Notes under the pieces: generated by a model
The model's input: only the letters and a program-made list of their open reading frames with translations
Databases searched by the model: none
What the model was told of the DNA's origin: nothing
Assembly: GCA_015499995.1 (NCBI GenBank)
Contig: JADNRV010000209.1
Location: forward strand, 20,432-84,431
Reading direction: 5' to 3'
Source of the DNA: Flammula alnicola
Taxonomy: Eukaryota; Basidiomycota; Agaricomycetes; Agaricales; Strophariaceae
DNA: 64,000 bases
Part shown: positions 43,027 to 55,674 of the stretch, in pieces
Numbering within the stretch: position 1 is the first letter of the stretch
Layout: each line of letters starts with the position of its first letter
Made by a program: the position numbers and the translations under genes

Positions 43027-43988
43027 GGGACTTCAAAGTTCAAACTCGGAGACAATGTAGCAATGTTCAGCATTGCGATGGCGCTCGCGCACAATGTCTT
43101 TATCCGTGGACTCAATTCCCTGCACTAGAGGCTACAACGCGCCACTGATCAAGCCCGGGGACGAGATATCCTTCGTTGGCTATGCACTTGTGTGGGTGGA
43201 GGCAATGCACAGTCACCATGAGGGTGAAGAGAAATTGTATTCTCATTTTTGCAGACCAAGTTCGACATGGGAGCCAATCTCGCCCAACATGAGGCGTTTT
43301 TGAATGAGGTAAACAAGTTCGAGGAGCATGTGAAGGAAGTTTTTAATGGAGAAGCGGAGTACGACAGAACGAAGACGAGAGCGCTCATCGAGGCGTTTGG
43401 TGATATCCTTGTTCAGCATTTGCACGATGAAGTGAGTTTCAATTCGTCCTTCGTCCTTCGTCTATACGAATATTCCATTTTATGTGAATTAATCTAAAGC
43501 TTACAGATTCCTACACTTTCTCCTGAACGTCTCAGCCAATACGACAAGAAAGAGCTGGAGGCGATGGTTCATGGTAGTTCTTTCCGTTGAACGTTCCGAC
43601 AGGGGTTTCTTGACTAACTAATACTGTATCTTGTCGCCCCTTGACGCACTGTTTAAATATGCAGCCCATTTCGCCCACGTCAGAGCTCAAACACTGGCCG
43701 CAGCGGTCATGTTTGTCACTCATCACGACTTCAATGCTGTTCCAACCTGGGTGAGTTCCCCGAGCTGCTTTACATCTATTGTACTAACAGTGAATATAGC
43801 CCCCAATGCCTGGTCCTGTGATCTGGGTCATCAGAAACGTAGTGTACTGGAGGCATTATAGGTATGGTTCTCCAGTTCCGATGATTGTTTGGTGGGAGGC
43901 TTACCACAACACTTTTTTGCGTCATACTAGCTACTGGCAGTTCGCGCCATTCACGCGCTACGGCGAACCGCAGAAATATATTGTGTAG
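43027..43988 (+). pseudogene. Hemerythrin/HHE-domain gene with frameshifts
   Basis: Exon-like blocks read FKLGDNVAMFSIAMALAHNV and FIRGLNSLH, then in another frame APLIKPGDEISFVGYALVW with the metal-ligand run EAMHSHHEGEEKLY, and in a third frame FLQTKFDMGANLAQHEAFL, EEHVKEVF and ILVQHLHDE. Introns near 43432-43507, 43573-43662, 43752-43799 and 43861-43930 join IPTLSPERLSQYDKKELEAM, HFAHVRAQTLAAAVMFVTHH and the end WQFAPFTRYGEPQKYIV. The His/Glu pattern is that of HHE cation-binding proteins. At least two frameshifts in the first exon (near 43125 and 43235) break it; both are one- or two-base changes and could be sequence errors. Confidence 0.7.
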
Positions 43989-44224
43989 GATGGCTACGTT
44001 GCTCATGTGCACTAACTAGCTATAGCTTTGATGATGTGGGGTGGGTATATAATCCCGAAATAATTCCATGTAATTCTTTGAAGACGTACATATCTTAACT
44101 TATGCTGCACACTCGCAGTTCGTGACTCGTTCCAGTTCGTTTTGCAAGGACCAAGTTTTTTGCAGGCCGCAAATGTTTTGGGAGGTATTTACATATACAG
44201 AAGTCAAGCAAGATAGCAAGAAAG

Positions 44225-47200
44225 TTACAGACCAAAATGGACATACGGAATCCAAACCAACAGGGAAGACTCTGAATCACCCAGAGACTTTCTGATTTGC
44301 CGGGTGGCGTGGTGAAGTGCATGCGCACCACGAACGCTGCTCAGCCCCTCCGACTCTCCTGTATCGTGCACTCCTTGCTGAACGAGATGATCATAAAAAT
44401 CCTCTGCGATCTTCGGGCCATGGCGATCCATAATCGACCACATTGTCGCCACAACGCCGTGGTATCCAGCTGCCAACATTCCGGCTGCTAGATGGACCGC
44501 TTCTTCTGAGAGTTTCGCGTCTCCCGTACCAGTCTGGCAAGCTGATAAAAAGGCCAAGTCAGAATTCGGGATTTCTTTCTTGATGATATCCGATAGTTTC
44601 AGGTGATCGTCGTGTAGATAAAATCCGCTTTCCAAGGGATTTTCCAGATCTTGGGCGGCGTGACAGGCAAAGTGAACGAAACTATGCGATTCCATCTCTT
44701 GCATCACCTGACCAGTAGTGGCCGAATCTCCTGCAAGTGACAGGGATTGAAAGGCGCCTCTCTCTAGCCGCTGTTGAATGGCTTCGACCTCGCGTGTGGT
44801 TCCCGGAATACGACCAAGATTTGGGAATTTCGGGGTGCTGGGTACGCTGATTAAAAGAAGTCTGGGAGCAGTCTCGTCGGACTTTCGAAGGTTCTTAACT
44901 CTCTCGAGGAGAGTGCTGACTGTTGGGATGTAGGAGGAAATTGCAAAGTCAGAAAGGCACGATCCAAGTTTCATGTCTTTCTGACCATAGAGCCCGGCTG
45001 CGTGAATGGGAAGGAATGTAAGTGGACCAGTTATGCACCACCAAATGCGCGTAGGGTCGGAAGGAGGGTTTTCCATCTAAGCATGTTGATTAGAATATGG
45101 TGATTAACATGTAAACCAAGACTCACTGATATCGAAAGACCGTCAAGAACTGGCTTGACGATCAGCTGCCATAAGTCACGAAGAATCTTATAAATGCCAG
45201 AGTCCGGCCTGGACATACGCTGCATGGCACGCATGTCGGACTCAAACCCGCGGTTGCGAATCCCACGACCTAAGATATATTGGTATAAGTCGTCCCGTAG
45301 TTTTTGTGCCTTTCCATAAGAGAACCGGGAGAGAGGAATGTGAAAGGGGGTATCAGCGCCAGCAATGAGAGCCAGGGCGTCGCATCGGTCTTTATGAACA
45401 TTGACGACAATAACAGGACCAGCTTCGGGTATGTGCTTGAGAATGTTAGCACTTTTTGGTGGTCGTATGAAATCTTCAAATCCTGGGATAGCGCGCACCC
45501 TTTCCAGCAGCTGCTCCCATTCCTGTGCAAGTGTGATATGGGCGGTTACTTCGTCTTGTACGGATATCTTCTGTGCCATGCTGGGTTCGGTTCTGAGCAG
45601 ATCTAGCTCTGCACGAGAGCCCGCATTTTCCAATGCTCCTGATACTCTCGAGAGGTTATCAGCTAGTACAGGTTCGTGGCTTCGGAGGGCATCTAAGGGA
45701 GTACGGAGGTTATTGAGTTGGCTCCAAACGAGGCAACGACCTTGTTCAAGCCATTCTAATGCTGAATCATATCTTCCTTGTGAGATGGCAAAAGCTGCTG
45801 CTGAAGTTGATAGACCGGAGATCTCGGAAAGGTTTGTATGACGCTGCTGAATCGTCTGTTCCATGCCTGCGACTTGGGAAAGAAGCTCAATGGCACGGCT
45901 GAATGCTTCCAAAGATTGCATTGGAGCGATTGTCCGTGATTCCTCAGCCCAAATTCGGGCAGCAGTCAGCCGTTCTGAGGGAGGACCTGTGGAAGATGTT
46001 GCAGCCAGACGATACTTGGAGATCCCTGTTTCCATATCAGTGACGTCTCCTGTGCGCTCGAAACGACATAGCAATGCATTTCCAAGTGCATTCAGCCGTC
46101 CAGGAAGTCTTGCGTGGCCCCCAGGGGTAAGATCAACGGCTTTTTGGTGGACTAATATTGCTTGGAAAATATCACTGAGATCCTTTGTGCATTCGAAACG
46201 ACTCAAATAGGATTCTCCTAGGCTATTGAGACGTCCAGCCATGTCTGCATGGCCCTCTGGAGTAAGATCAACGGCTTTTTGGTGGTACGATATAGCTTTT
46301 GAAAGGTCGCTCAGGTCCCCAGTAGATTCGAAACGACTTAGAAACGCGATTCCTACGTTATTTATCCGTCTAGGCATTTCTGCATGACCCTCGGGAGTAA
46401 GCTTAACAGCTTGTTGGTGGGCTGATATCGCTTCGGCAAGATCAGCGAGATCCTTTGTGTATTGAAAGCAACTTAGGAATGAATTTCCTAGGCTACTCAG
46501 CCTTGCAGGCATGCCTGCATGGCCTTCAGGGGTGACATGAATAGCCTTTTGGTGAGCTGTTATAGCTTCGGAAATATCGCCCAGATCCCCCGTGCGTTTA
46601 AAGCGAGTCCGATACGTCATTCCCAGGCTATTCAGCCGAGTTGCCAGATTTGCATGGCCCTCAGGAGTGAAATAAATCGCTTTTTGGTGGGCTGATATCG
46701 CTTGTGAAATGTCGCTCAGATCCCCCGTATATATGAAGCGACGAAAAAACGAATTCCCTAAGCCATGTAGCCGGATAGGCATATTCGCGTGGCCCTCAGG
46801 AGTTAGCTGGACGGCCTTTTCGTGGAGTGATATTGCTTCGGAAACGTCGCTGAGATCCCCTGTGTGCTCGAAGCGACTCAGGTATGAATTTCCTAGGTTG
46901 TTCAGCAAAACAGGCAAGTTTGCGTGGCCGTCGGGGGTGAGATGAACAGCTTCTTGTTGCATTGATATAGCTTTGGAAATGTCGTTGAGATCCGCCGTGC
47001 GTTCAAAGCGACAGAAAAATGAACTCCCTAAGCTCTGCAGCCGTCCAGGCATGTTTAAGTGGCCCTCTGGAGTGAGCTTGACAGCCTGTTGGTGGGCTAA
47101 TACCGATTCGGAAATATCATTGAGATCCCCTGTGCGTTGGAAGCGACCCAGAAATGAAGTTCCTAGACCGTGAAGCAAAACAGGCATATTTGCATGGCCT

Positions 47201-48834
47201 TTCGGAGTGAGGTGAACAGCTTTTTGGTGGACCAATATCGCTTCGGAAATGTCGCACAGATCCCCCAGGCGTTCAAAACGACGCCAAAATGAAATGCCCA
47301 AGTTATTCAACCATCCAGGCATTGTTGGGTCGTTCTCCGCAGTGAGTTTAATAGCCTGTTCGTATGATGATATGGCGTCAGAAATGTCGCCCAGATCCCC
47401 CGTGCGTTCGAAGAGACTGTCAAATGAATTGCCTAGGTTATTCAGCCGTCGAGGCATGTCTGGATGGCCTTCGGGGGTGAGGTCTATAGCCTTTTGGTAT
47501 GTTGACATCGCTTGCGTAATATCGCTCAGATCTCCTGTGCGTTCGAAACGGTGGGAATATGCATTTCCTAGGCTATTAAGCCATCCACGAATGTCTGAAT
47601 GGTCTTTGGGAGTGAGATGCACGGCCTTTTGGTGGGCTGATATCGCTTCGGAAATATCGCTCAGATTCCCCTTATGTTTGAAGCGACGCTGAAATGCAAC
47701 TCCTAGGCTATTTAGCCGCCTAGGCATATCTTCGTGGCCGTCATGTGTCCCCTGAACCACATCTTCGAATGCGGAGATAGAGCGATCGATGTCGGACAGC
47801 CCTCTTCGCGTATCGTAGCGCTCTTGAAATGCAACTCCGGCGTCATACAGAAAATCGACAAACTGTGAGTCCTGGGCTGATGCGAGTTGAATGGCTTGCT
47901 CATAGGCGGTGATAGAGTTGTCGAGGTCTTGCTCATTCCTCGTGCTACGAAAGCGCAGCAAGAAGCATTGTCCACACTCATTCAGCATCTGAGGCTTTTC
48001 TGGGTGGTCGTCGGGGAGAATGGAAATTTCGCTAAGCAGCAATTCAAGATCTTGGGAGTTGGCAGCCGCAAGAGTGACATCAAAAGTAAGCAGCATGTTC
48101 TCGTAGTACGGAGACGGTAAATACCTCCAACTGCCGGAGCATCGTCATCTTGCAGAACAGTGTTTTCGTCTAGTGGAATGACGTATACTTCAAATGACAC
48201 TGACAGAGTTGGTCCATCCCCTTCAACCGAAAGTGGGCGCGTAAAGTCTAGCAATTTTACGAGACATTCATTTATACTGGTATCCGCTGTCATTGAAAAC
48301 ATATGCTTACTTTTATATGACAGTGGGCATGTCAGCATATCTTCCAACTCGGCTCCAGTCAGGCGAATATAGCCCATGTCGCTCTTTCCTTCTGATCTAG
48401 CAACAAGCCTGAATTCATCTGCACTTGCATCGCTGGCATACAACGCGTTACATAAAAGCAAGCACGCGTCATATCATGTCGAAACAACTCACAGCTCAAC
48501 AATTCCATCGAACTTCCACTTTGTCTGTGAGAGTTTTTCAAGATGTAAGACGCCGCCATTCTCCTCCACACGACCAAAGACTTGGATGTCGAGAAAATCG
48601 AGAGCAGGGCTCTCAGCACCATCTTGGAGGCACTCGATAACCACGTCTGAAAAAAGTTCAGAATACTTGTCGAGTGCTTCGCGATCGATAACATTAATTA
48701 CCCGCTATATAGGTTTTACTAGGAAGCTCTTTAGCACGCATGATTGTGATGGATGAATGCATGACATACTTATCATGAGAAGGAGATATTTCAGTATCGG
48801 GATTGTCAGGTGGCGGTGAATTGCAGGCCGCCAT
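44225..48834 (-). CDS. TPR-CHAT protein (caspase/separase-like CHAT protease with TPR array)
   Basis: Minus-strand exons: about 48700-48493, 48432-48311, 48247-48125, 48050-45127 and 45076-44225. A first exon from ATG 48834 (MAACNSPPPDNPDTE) is likely, but its splice could not be resolved. The N-terminus has a C2-like beta domain (SDVVIECLQDGAESPALDFL, LHLEKLSQTKWKFDG). Then come about 15 tandem 45-residue TPR-like units (consensus EGHANMPxRLNSLGNSFxxRFERTGDLSDISEAISAHQKAVxLTP), a helical linker, and a CHAT domain with His in VHFACHAAQD (codon 44660-44662) and Cys in AFLSACQTGTG (44537-44539). CHAT proteases are related to separase and caspases; here the repeat array probably senses a partner. 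The acceptor at 48051 is AAG, because the paralogue's CAG site is mutated. Confidence 0.85.
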
Positions 48835-49965
48835 GGACGTCGTGAGAGTTCCAATGGAACGCAACTTGAGTGGTAGAAGGCACTTTATCGATGTGAATTG
48901 CTGTACAAAGTGTAGGCAATCACATACAATGCATTGGGAATGCCGTCAAGGTGGAAAAGACTGAGAGCGCTTGATCAGTGACTAGTGACTAGTGACTCCT
49001 TTGACTCCCGAACCGTGCTCTCATGTCACGTGCACAGCTATGGATACAAGTTTCGGTCTGTTTTTGTTTTAAGGGCGCGCGATATTCTTTTCAGTTCCAT
49101 TCAGACTCTTTGTACTGTGCTCGCTGTCTCGTGCTTAGTAGATGTTCAATCTTACATGAGTAGCGATGTGAACATGAGGTAGCTGTAGCGTATGCAGAAG
49201 ATGTAGAGAGCGCGTTATGTGGGGAAAGCCGTAAGGCTTTTGGTCTAACAGAAATCCCGTTGGGGACCGAGACGAGCTGCGATGGGCGGGAGGGAAGAAC
49301 TTGTGCTTACCCAATGTCCATCATTTGGCATTGTTCTCGGTCCCGTTGAGGCGACTTGTCTTGTCAGATAAAATGTCGCATCAATGCTTATGCAAGTTCA
49401 AGGGAGTGGAGGGTGGGGTAAAAGAAAGCGAGACTGCAGGCCAGAGCCTCAGCCTGCTCATCGACCGTCGCATGGTGGCAGTCACAGACAAGAATGGTCA
49501 CATTAGCCGAGACTGTCACCGCGTGTACAAAGACAGCACTCTAACCCTAACCTCATTCTTCACATCGTGATAGAGCAAAAACTATGGCGCGTAGGCTCTT
49601 AGGAATCCTGTCCATACACGGTTTTTCTGGATTATTAGATAGGTTTCTAAGACAACACGAAAGGGAATTCATGGGTACCTCAACTCAGACTGCAATCAAA
49701 GTCATCAAATGACACTTGGGACTTCAAGCTCAAGCCCGATGGAACAGATCTGCTAATAAAGCAAGACGGAGAAGAGTCGATTGACAATGACTGGCCAGAC
49801 CAAAAACAACCCTCGCCAATCGTCTCCAATGGGTAATCTTTTTTGACTCGCCGTTACGCAAATCTTTTCATACACATTGCCGCAGACAATGAACGACACC
49901 GGATTCAGTTATCTTCACACTGCGAATCAGTCCTCCTAAGTCAGTGCACCCTCGAGGGCTATCAA
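48835..49965. other. Intergenic between divergently placed gene ends
   Basis: No gene recognised. Contains a short TAGTGAC triplet repeat near 48978-48998 and CTAACCCTAACC at about 49541-49552. Confidence 0.45.
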
Positions 49966-51713
49966 TTATCCCTGGAATGCCACCCCAGACTTGGACGTCT
50001 CGGCCAAACCACCACCCGCGAATCCCGTTCCTGCAAAATCAAAAAAGCAACACAGCCATCAGCTTGGTGTTCAACGTCGCTAGAGGACCATCAAAATCCG
50101 AAACTCGTCTGACATGCATCCAGGCCACAATCATTGCGCGAGGGCAAGCACGACGCAAAATTGCAACGAAAACGGCAAGCAAACCGACACCCGAACGAAG
50201 GAGAATATGACGCACCTTCCCGCTTCAACTCAATGACATCTTTGTCCTTCAGCTTCGTGTCGCACACGATGCACTGCTTGGAGGGCCGTACGAGGGTGTC
50301 CGTGCATGTCTTGCATGTAACGTGCCCGCAGGGCTTGCTCACTTTTTGTATTAACAAGGAAATGATCAGTGGTGTGTTTTACTTTGATTTTATAGGAAAG
50401 ACAAAAGGACCCACGGAAAAGCAGCACACTATTCGACAGTCGCTTTTTGCATGACGGACACATCGGCTCTGGGTCCTCTTTTTTGGGTTTTGATTCGTCT
50501 GTTGGTGTTGAGTTGGAAGTGGTGGCGGATGAAGATGAGGGCGTGTAGAAGGTAAACTTGACAGGGATAAGGTTCTTCATGCTACAGGTAAGATATAGAA
50601 CTGCGGGTCAGCTATGCGTGTCTTCGGTCGTAGAATCTCTCATAAATCGCCCGAGGGATTGAAACCTCAAGAATGGAGAAAAGAGATACCCACGAGAGCA
50701 CATGCGCAGAACCTAATCCCCCACCCCGACATACAGTTTTGGCGACCTCCATTCTCGCCTCTGCATCTTCGAGGGTCTGTGGTTGTCCATCATTGCCTAT
50801 GCTGGTGCTGCCACTTGCACTCGATGTGAACCTGAATATGTGTCTCAGCATTAATTGAATGTCGGAGAATTGAGAAAGGAAGAGACAGATGGGAGCGAGA
50901 ACATCATAGAAAAGACTCACGTCGGCGTTAGAGAAGGCAGCCAAAAATCGGGCAGCTTAGCCTTCATCCGCTCTGCTTGTTCTTCTTCGATCTTTTTCAA
51001 GGCTGCCTGTTCCGCTTGCTCTGCCAAAGTGGAGACAGCCGCGGGGGAGAAGGAGAAAGGCGTGGATTGTGAAGACGCCTTGCGTTTGGAACCGGTTTCT
51101 GTGCAAAGCAGAGTGAGGATGGAAGCAAAAGCCGAACCAAATGACGTACGCTCGTCACTTTCAGCGGCCGCGTTGTCTGGAGCTTTACTGCTACCTTCCG
51201 CTTTGCCTCCAGTACCTGTACCCAGAACACCTGTTCCAGCCAATCCCAGTTGGCCCCTCTCAAAATCTAATAGCACTCGCTCCCTAGCTGCCTCTCTCGC
51301 ACGCGCCCTCTCCTCTTCTGCTTCCTTTTTGAGCGCTTCTAGTTTTGCTTTTTGGCGTTTAATGTTCGTCTTTTGCGTTACTAAACAAGGTGAGGGGGTC
51401 AGATTATCTGGAAGACAGACAACGATATGAACTTACAAAGATCAGTGTACACGCATTCCTTGCAGAACAGGTGTCCTTCGTGGCATGCCAGGGGCTCTCG
51501 TGCGCGGTTAAGGCACAGCGCACAAGCATCGAAGCGACGCATCGATTCATTTCCTAAACGTTGCTAGGAATATCGATGTCAATACGTGAAACATTATAAG
51601 GATATTCGAGAAAGTGAACAGAGACACACCCGTTTGGTCCCATAGTCTAGCTTTTTATACTCCGCGTAAGTGAAGATAGAGGATGCGGTGTTATTCTTGC
51701 TATGTTTCGTCAT
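49966..51713 (-). CDS. NOSIP-like RING/U-box E3 ubiquitin ligase
   Basis: The start MTKHSKNNTASSIFTYAEYK and KLDYGTKRQRLGNESMRRFD matches nitric-oxide-synthase-interacting protein homologues. Exons on the minus strand: 51713-51630, 51563-51437, 51380-51150, 51098-about 50933, then a segment to about 50800, 50583-50415, 50341-50216 and 50030-49966. The first modified zinc finger is CALCLNRAREPLACHEGHLF...C. A basic coiled coil (KRQKAKLEALKKEAEEERAR) and DFWLPSLTP follow, then CPSCKKRLSNSV, and the C-terminal RING PCGHVTCKTC...CIVCDTKL, ending GTGFAGGGLAETSKSGVAFQ. The joint near 50800-50583 could not be fixed in phase, and the last intron (50031-50215) is long. NOSIP proteins act as ubiquitin ligases and associate with the spliceosome. 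Confidence 0.87.
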
Positions 51714-53103
51714 TCTTCTAGAGCGACTATGTCCTTTGAATTTGTCTGGGTGTCAGTGTAATTCGCAGCCGTCGTTGGTGTGAAAGCGTGTGTGGACCTA
51801 TTTGGCAAAAGCCTCCCGGGCCCTACTGTCCACTCTCAATAAATTATCTCATGCCATCCTCAAACTCTCCTTCTCCTTGCTTGGTTCCTTGTGGGTTTAC
51901 TCCAATGTGGGTTGAGCGCGGCAGAGCGCGATGTACTATCTGCACTTTTATCAGGATTCAGATTGCGGATCTTCGAATCCTCGAAAGATCCCGCAGACAT
52001 CGATATCTTTACAGACGTGCTCGCAGTCATCAAGGCGAACCCCATCAACGCTTGTAGCCAAGCCCTCGCAATTTCTGTCTTGGTTTCAGCGACAACTCGC
52101 CCTTTGGCTGTCGAGAACTTAGTTCTGTCGATCAAAAACATCTTCGAGCTCCCCGACGACCAGCAAATCATCGTCGAGGACTTCGACTTCGGTCGCCGCC
52201 CCTCCACAAAGTGTTCCGGATCCACTTGGCTGACGATCTTCAAGAGAATCTACGGCCGAAGGAAAGGCAGACGGGAATAGTGCCCAACGACCCCACCCTG
52301 AGGGCAGCACTTTTCACCGCTGCTGCTGTCATGGGTTCGAAAGTACTTGAAAAAATCAGGGTTCGGTACAACTTTGTCAGGAAAGGGCTACAATTCCCCA
52401 GCGCTCCTGGTGACGGACCATCAGGAGCTCATCGGTACATGTTTACTTCTCTGTGCCACGGGTTCAGAGATGAAAAAGGATAATCGCCAATGACGGACAG
52501 GACGCTGCCCTCAGTGCTTTGAAGGCGTTGAGGAACGGAAATTCGTTAAATTTCCCAACGAAATCCATTTGCTCTCCCTCTTAGTAATGTTGTCGCTTCG
52601 AATTCGGCTGATTTTTTGAAGAATATTGCAATCTCGAACTCAGAGAACAAATTCACCGGTGATATTCCTCCATTGGAAGCTTTAAAAATCCTATTTCTGG
52701 GTCGGGTTGCGGATGTAGCAATTGATGACTGAGTCGTATGTTTTGACAATGCCTGAAATCAAAACGCCCGTGTGTCTGAGAACCGGTAGAGCCCATTGTC
52801 AGGCTTTTGAACATTATGTGGGTGCCTACTGAGCGAGAGCCGCCCACAGTTATGTAGACACAGCGGCCGACGCCCGCAGTCGAGCAGCAGTCCTGGACGT
52901 CAAATAATTCTAAACAGTGGAACAGATCACTGAGTTAATCAGCGCTAGTCATTAATCACAGTCCACAACCTGGCTGACTTCTGAGCAGTAATTAGCGCCA
53001 TGGATAAACAACGAGGTGAAAAAATGTTATACACGCAGCATGAGCACAGAACCAGCACAAAATCGACATGGAAGTAACAAAAGAACCGAGCACCTAGCTA
53101 GAA
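51714..53103 (+). other. Possible hypothetical gene fragment, otherwise intergenic
   Basis: A frame at 51891-52280 (+) contains ERDVLSALLSGFRLRIFESS, DIDIFTDVLAVIKANPI, ALAISVLVSATTRPLAVENL and FELPDDQQIIVEDFDF, helical and protein-like. A second frame to 52483 has KVLEKIRVRYNFVRKGLQF. It is divergent from the NOSIP gene with a start candidate at 51852. I do not recognise the family and the exon joins are unclear. The remainder (52500-53100) holds nothing. Confidence 0.4.
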
Positions 53104-54310
53104 TCAATCCACTTTTCTTCGTTTCCGCGGTCCCCCGAAATCGTCCTCCGCATCTCCTGCATCCTCTTCCGCTTCGCCAGGACCCGCTTTCAACCCCTTC
53201 ATCTTCCGGGTCTGCAGCCTGCCCAGATCCTGCTTCCCAACATGCACCCGTCCCCGCAAATCGCCCATCTCGTCGACTTCCATGTTCTTCTTCTTCTGCC
53301 CAAGTCCCTTCTCCACATCCGTCTTCTTCAGCTTCGGCCGCTTCATCGCCTGCTTAAGCAGCTCTGGGTCGGCAGGCTGATGGCGGCGGAGCACGAGGTC
53401 GAGCGACGGGCCCATGGGGGTAAGCTCAACGCGGGGTATGCGGGTTCCCGAGGCCAGCAGTTTCGTCGTGTATGTCCTGATATGGACTTTTGGGAAATGG
53501 GTGGTATCTTCTGGCGTCGATGTTTGACGGCTGGCGTAGGCGATGGCTGTGGCGTTGTTTAGGGCGGTAGGCGTAGGACCGCAGGACACGCTGATGACGT
53601 GTTCGAGGCCAGGAAGACATATCGAATCGATTTCTTCGCCGTTGAAGAAATCTATGAGCATCGATTTTAGTTGGGCGAAACGAGGATGGGTATCGAACAG
53701 CTCTGAAGCGAAGTGCATCAGTGGTTTATGCCCAGGTGTAGATTTGGGTGTCTAGGAGAAAATATTAGTTGATAATGGGCAGAAAATGAGGGAACCTGGA
53801 ACGCACTTTGAAATCAGCCATTCCCACCCAACGCTCAACTCCAACTTCCGACATATCCAACACCTTCCCATCGAACATTCGGACGAACGTCAGGCCATGC
53901 GGTCTCTTTTTCGTTGTCTGTCCAACAACGAACATGGAAGCGTCGTTTTTAGCAGACCAGAACTCTAGCGAAGCGATTGACGTAGATTCAGCATCGAAAG
54001 GATGGATGGGGTTTTTCTTGTTGAACGCAATCGCATGGGGGCGTTTTAGAGCCATCTACGAGAGAGATCGTCAGGACTCTTATTCTGAAATATTCTGAGG
54101 AAAGACGCACGAGTTCACGCATGACAGAGTTCAGGACTTCGCCTGTATGTGTTCCCTTCACAAAAATAGCTGTCCGAGGGTCTTCGATTTCCTTGGGTTC
54201 GCGTGCGTCCAATGCTCGTTTCGAGCGCGCATTTTTGGGTTTTCTGGTTCACGGGTAAGTGGGAATTAAAGTTGCTTCAGAATAAGAGCCACCTACATCG
54301 TACGCAGCAT
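53104..54310 (-). CDS. RPF2: Ribosome production factor 2 (Brix domain)
   Basis: Exons 54310-54297, 54243-54111, 54055-53807 and 53751-53104 give 347 residues. The tiny first exon encodes MLRT and part of the next codon, restoring the family start MLRTIKPKNARSKRALDARE. The Brix domain follows: EDPRTAIFVKGTHTGEVLN, MALKRPHAIAFNKKNPIHPF, SLEFWSAKNDASMFVVGQTT, KKRPHGLTFVRMFDGKVLDM, KPLMHFASELFDTHP and FFNGEEIDSICLPGLEHVIS. The C-terminus is basic with a nuclear-localisation-type tail (GPRKRRKVD). RPF2 works with RRS1 to load the 5S RNP onto pre-60S ribosomes in the nucleolus. Intact, single-copy core gene. Confidence 0.95.
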
Positions 54311-54661
54311 GACGTTGGATTTGTTGAGGAGAACGATCTTTCGGAGAGCGCTTGAGCACTGAAAAAAGCTAAGCGAGATGATCATGCCTATGCCCTCCAT
54401 ATATAACAACTACAAATTTATCTGCGCAATGTCTGCAGCCCAACCTTCAACTTTGCTAAAAAGTCTACGTACTAAAATTCAATCTCTTACATACTTAGTC
54501 TGTTCAGTGCACCAGGACTCATCCCTGTCGGTGGCGCAGATGATGAATTGCAAGTACGCTGAATCTTATTCAGCCTGCGGTCTGGCTCTGCCATTTTCCA
54601 CGCATTCATATTTCACGTCTAACTACCAAAGCTCCAAAAACTACATCATTTTGGCCCATGC
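54311..54661. other. Spacer between RPF2 and the secreted-protein gene
   Basis: Holds the RPF2 promoter side; no other feature seen. Confidence 0.4.
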
Positions 54662-55355
54662 TCAGTATGCCACTCCTACAGGTTCTTCTGGTAATGGCCT
54701 TACTGCACGATGAGCCTGAGGGATTGGTGGTAGCGGCCTAACGGCACGCATGGGTTTTGGTTGAATGCGAGGCCCAGTGGGTGGGGCAGGATGTGAATGT
54801 GTGCCGACGGCATCGAAGTGGAGGTGAGTCTGTTTTTGAACGTGAACTTCAAGGCCGGGTTTATATCCCAGGATTTTAGCTACCTTCGCGTTGTGCTTTT
54901 CAGTGAGGCTTGTTATCTTTTGCTCGTGGTGTTCCTGAAGCTTTTGGACTTGGGCATGTTTCTGTTGCAGGGTGGGCGTGGAGGATTTCGATTTGAACGG
55001 AAGCTTGTTGAGGCTGAAAGAAGACAGGTAGTCGAATGAGCATATCAGAAAGTAGATGAAGCTTCCAGTATAACATACAAGTTCGAAAATTTGCCACGAA
55101 CATAAAGCTCCTCAATCTCCTCAGGACCAAATCGAACTGCAAGGTCAATATTGTCGGCTTCAGGAAAATCTCTGTTCTACGGAAATTCGGAGGTTCAACT
55201 TAGTGTTGTGAAGGGCATGAGGTAAGAAAAATGAACGAAGTACTTACCACAAGCGCCACGCTTGACTGGAACTGGTTCACCGGATATGCGAACACTGCCG
55301 CCGCGAACCAGGCCAATACGACGGGGAGCAGAGAAAGGGTAAAAATGAGCTTCAT
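54662..55355 (-). CDS. Small secreted protein, unknown function
   Basis: Three exons (55355-55248, 55176-55079, 55013-54662) give 185 residues with consistent phases. MKLIFTLSLLPVVLAWFAAA is a strong signal peptide, with likely cleavage after AVFA. The mature part has ADNIDLAVRFGPEEIEELYV, a Lys/Gln-rich helical segment (LQQKHAQVQKLQEHHEQKIT) and a His/Pro-rich tail (GTHSHPAPPTGPRIQPKP, with RAVRPLPPIP and RAVRPLPEEP as a short repeat). No cysteine pairs are evident, unlike typical small secreted effectors. No family recognised; secretion is predicted from the leader only. Confidence 0.75.
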
Positions 55356-55674
55356 CTTTGTCGTCAATTCGTCGTAATTTCGTAGATTGGGTGATTGATA
55401 TGGATGAAGTGGGTTTCGGTATACCAGGACACGAAAGAAGGTAAGTAGGGGGAGACCAGCTCTGACGGAAAAGTTTATTGTGCGGCGCTACTTATATATG
55501 ATAATGAAAATCTCTCAGGGTCGCATCTTCTGGGCGCAGAAGTTTGATTGTGCCCACTGCCCACTCTTGCCCACTGCCCACAACCGCAAGAAACCCGGAG
55601 CCGGCCGTCGCATCACCGTCGGGTCAACGGCCGACTCAACCTCGAAGGCTTTCAAGAACGTTTGAACGATCTCA
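55356..55674. other. Bidirectional intergenic region
   Basis: Separates the minus-strand secreted protein from the plus-strand NACHT gene. TGCCCACTGCCCAC direct repeats occur near 55551-55578. No gene. Confidence 0.45.

Noticed and set aside
46709..47692. Plus-strand frames opposite the TPR array
   Set aside because: Antisense shadows of the 135-bp TPR repeats; Ser/Arg-rich with no family match.
49541..49552. CTAACCCTAACC, telomere-like repeat
   Set aside because: Only two units in a gene-bearing region; chance or a minor interstitial trace.
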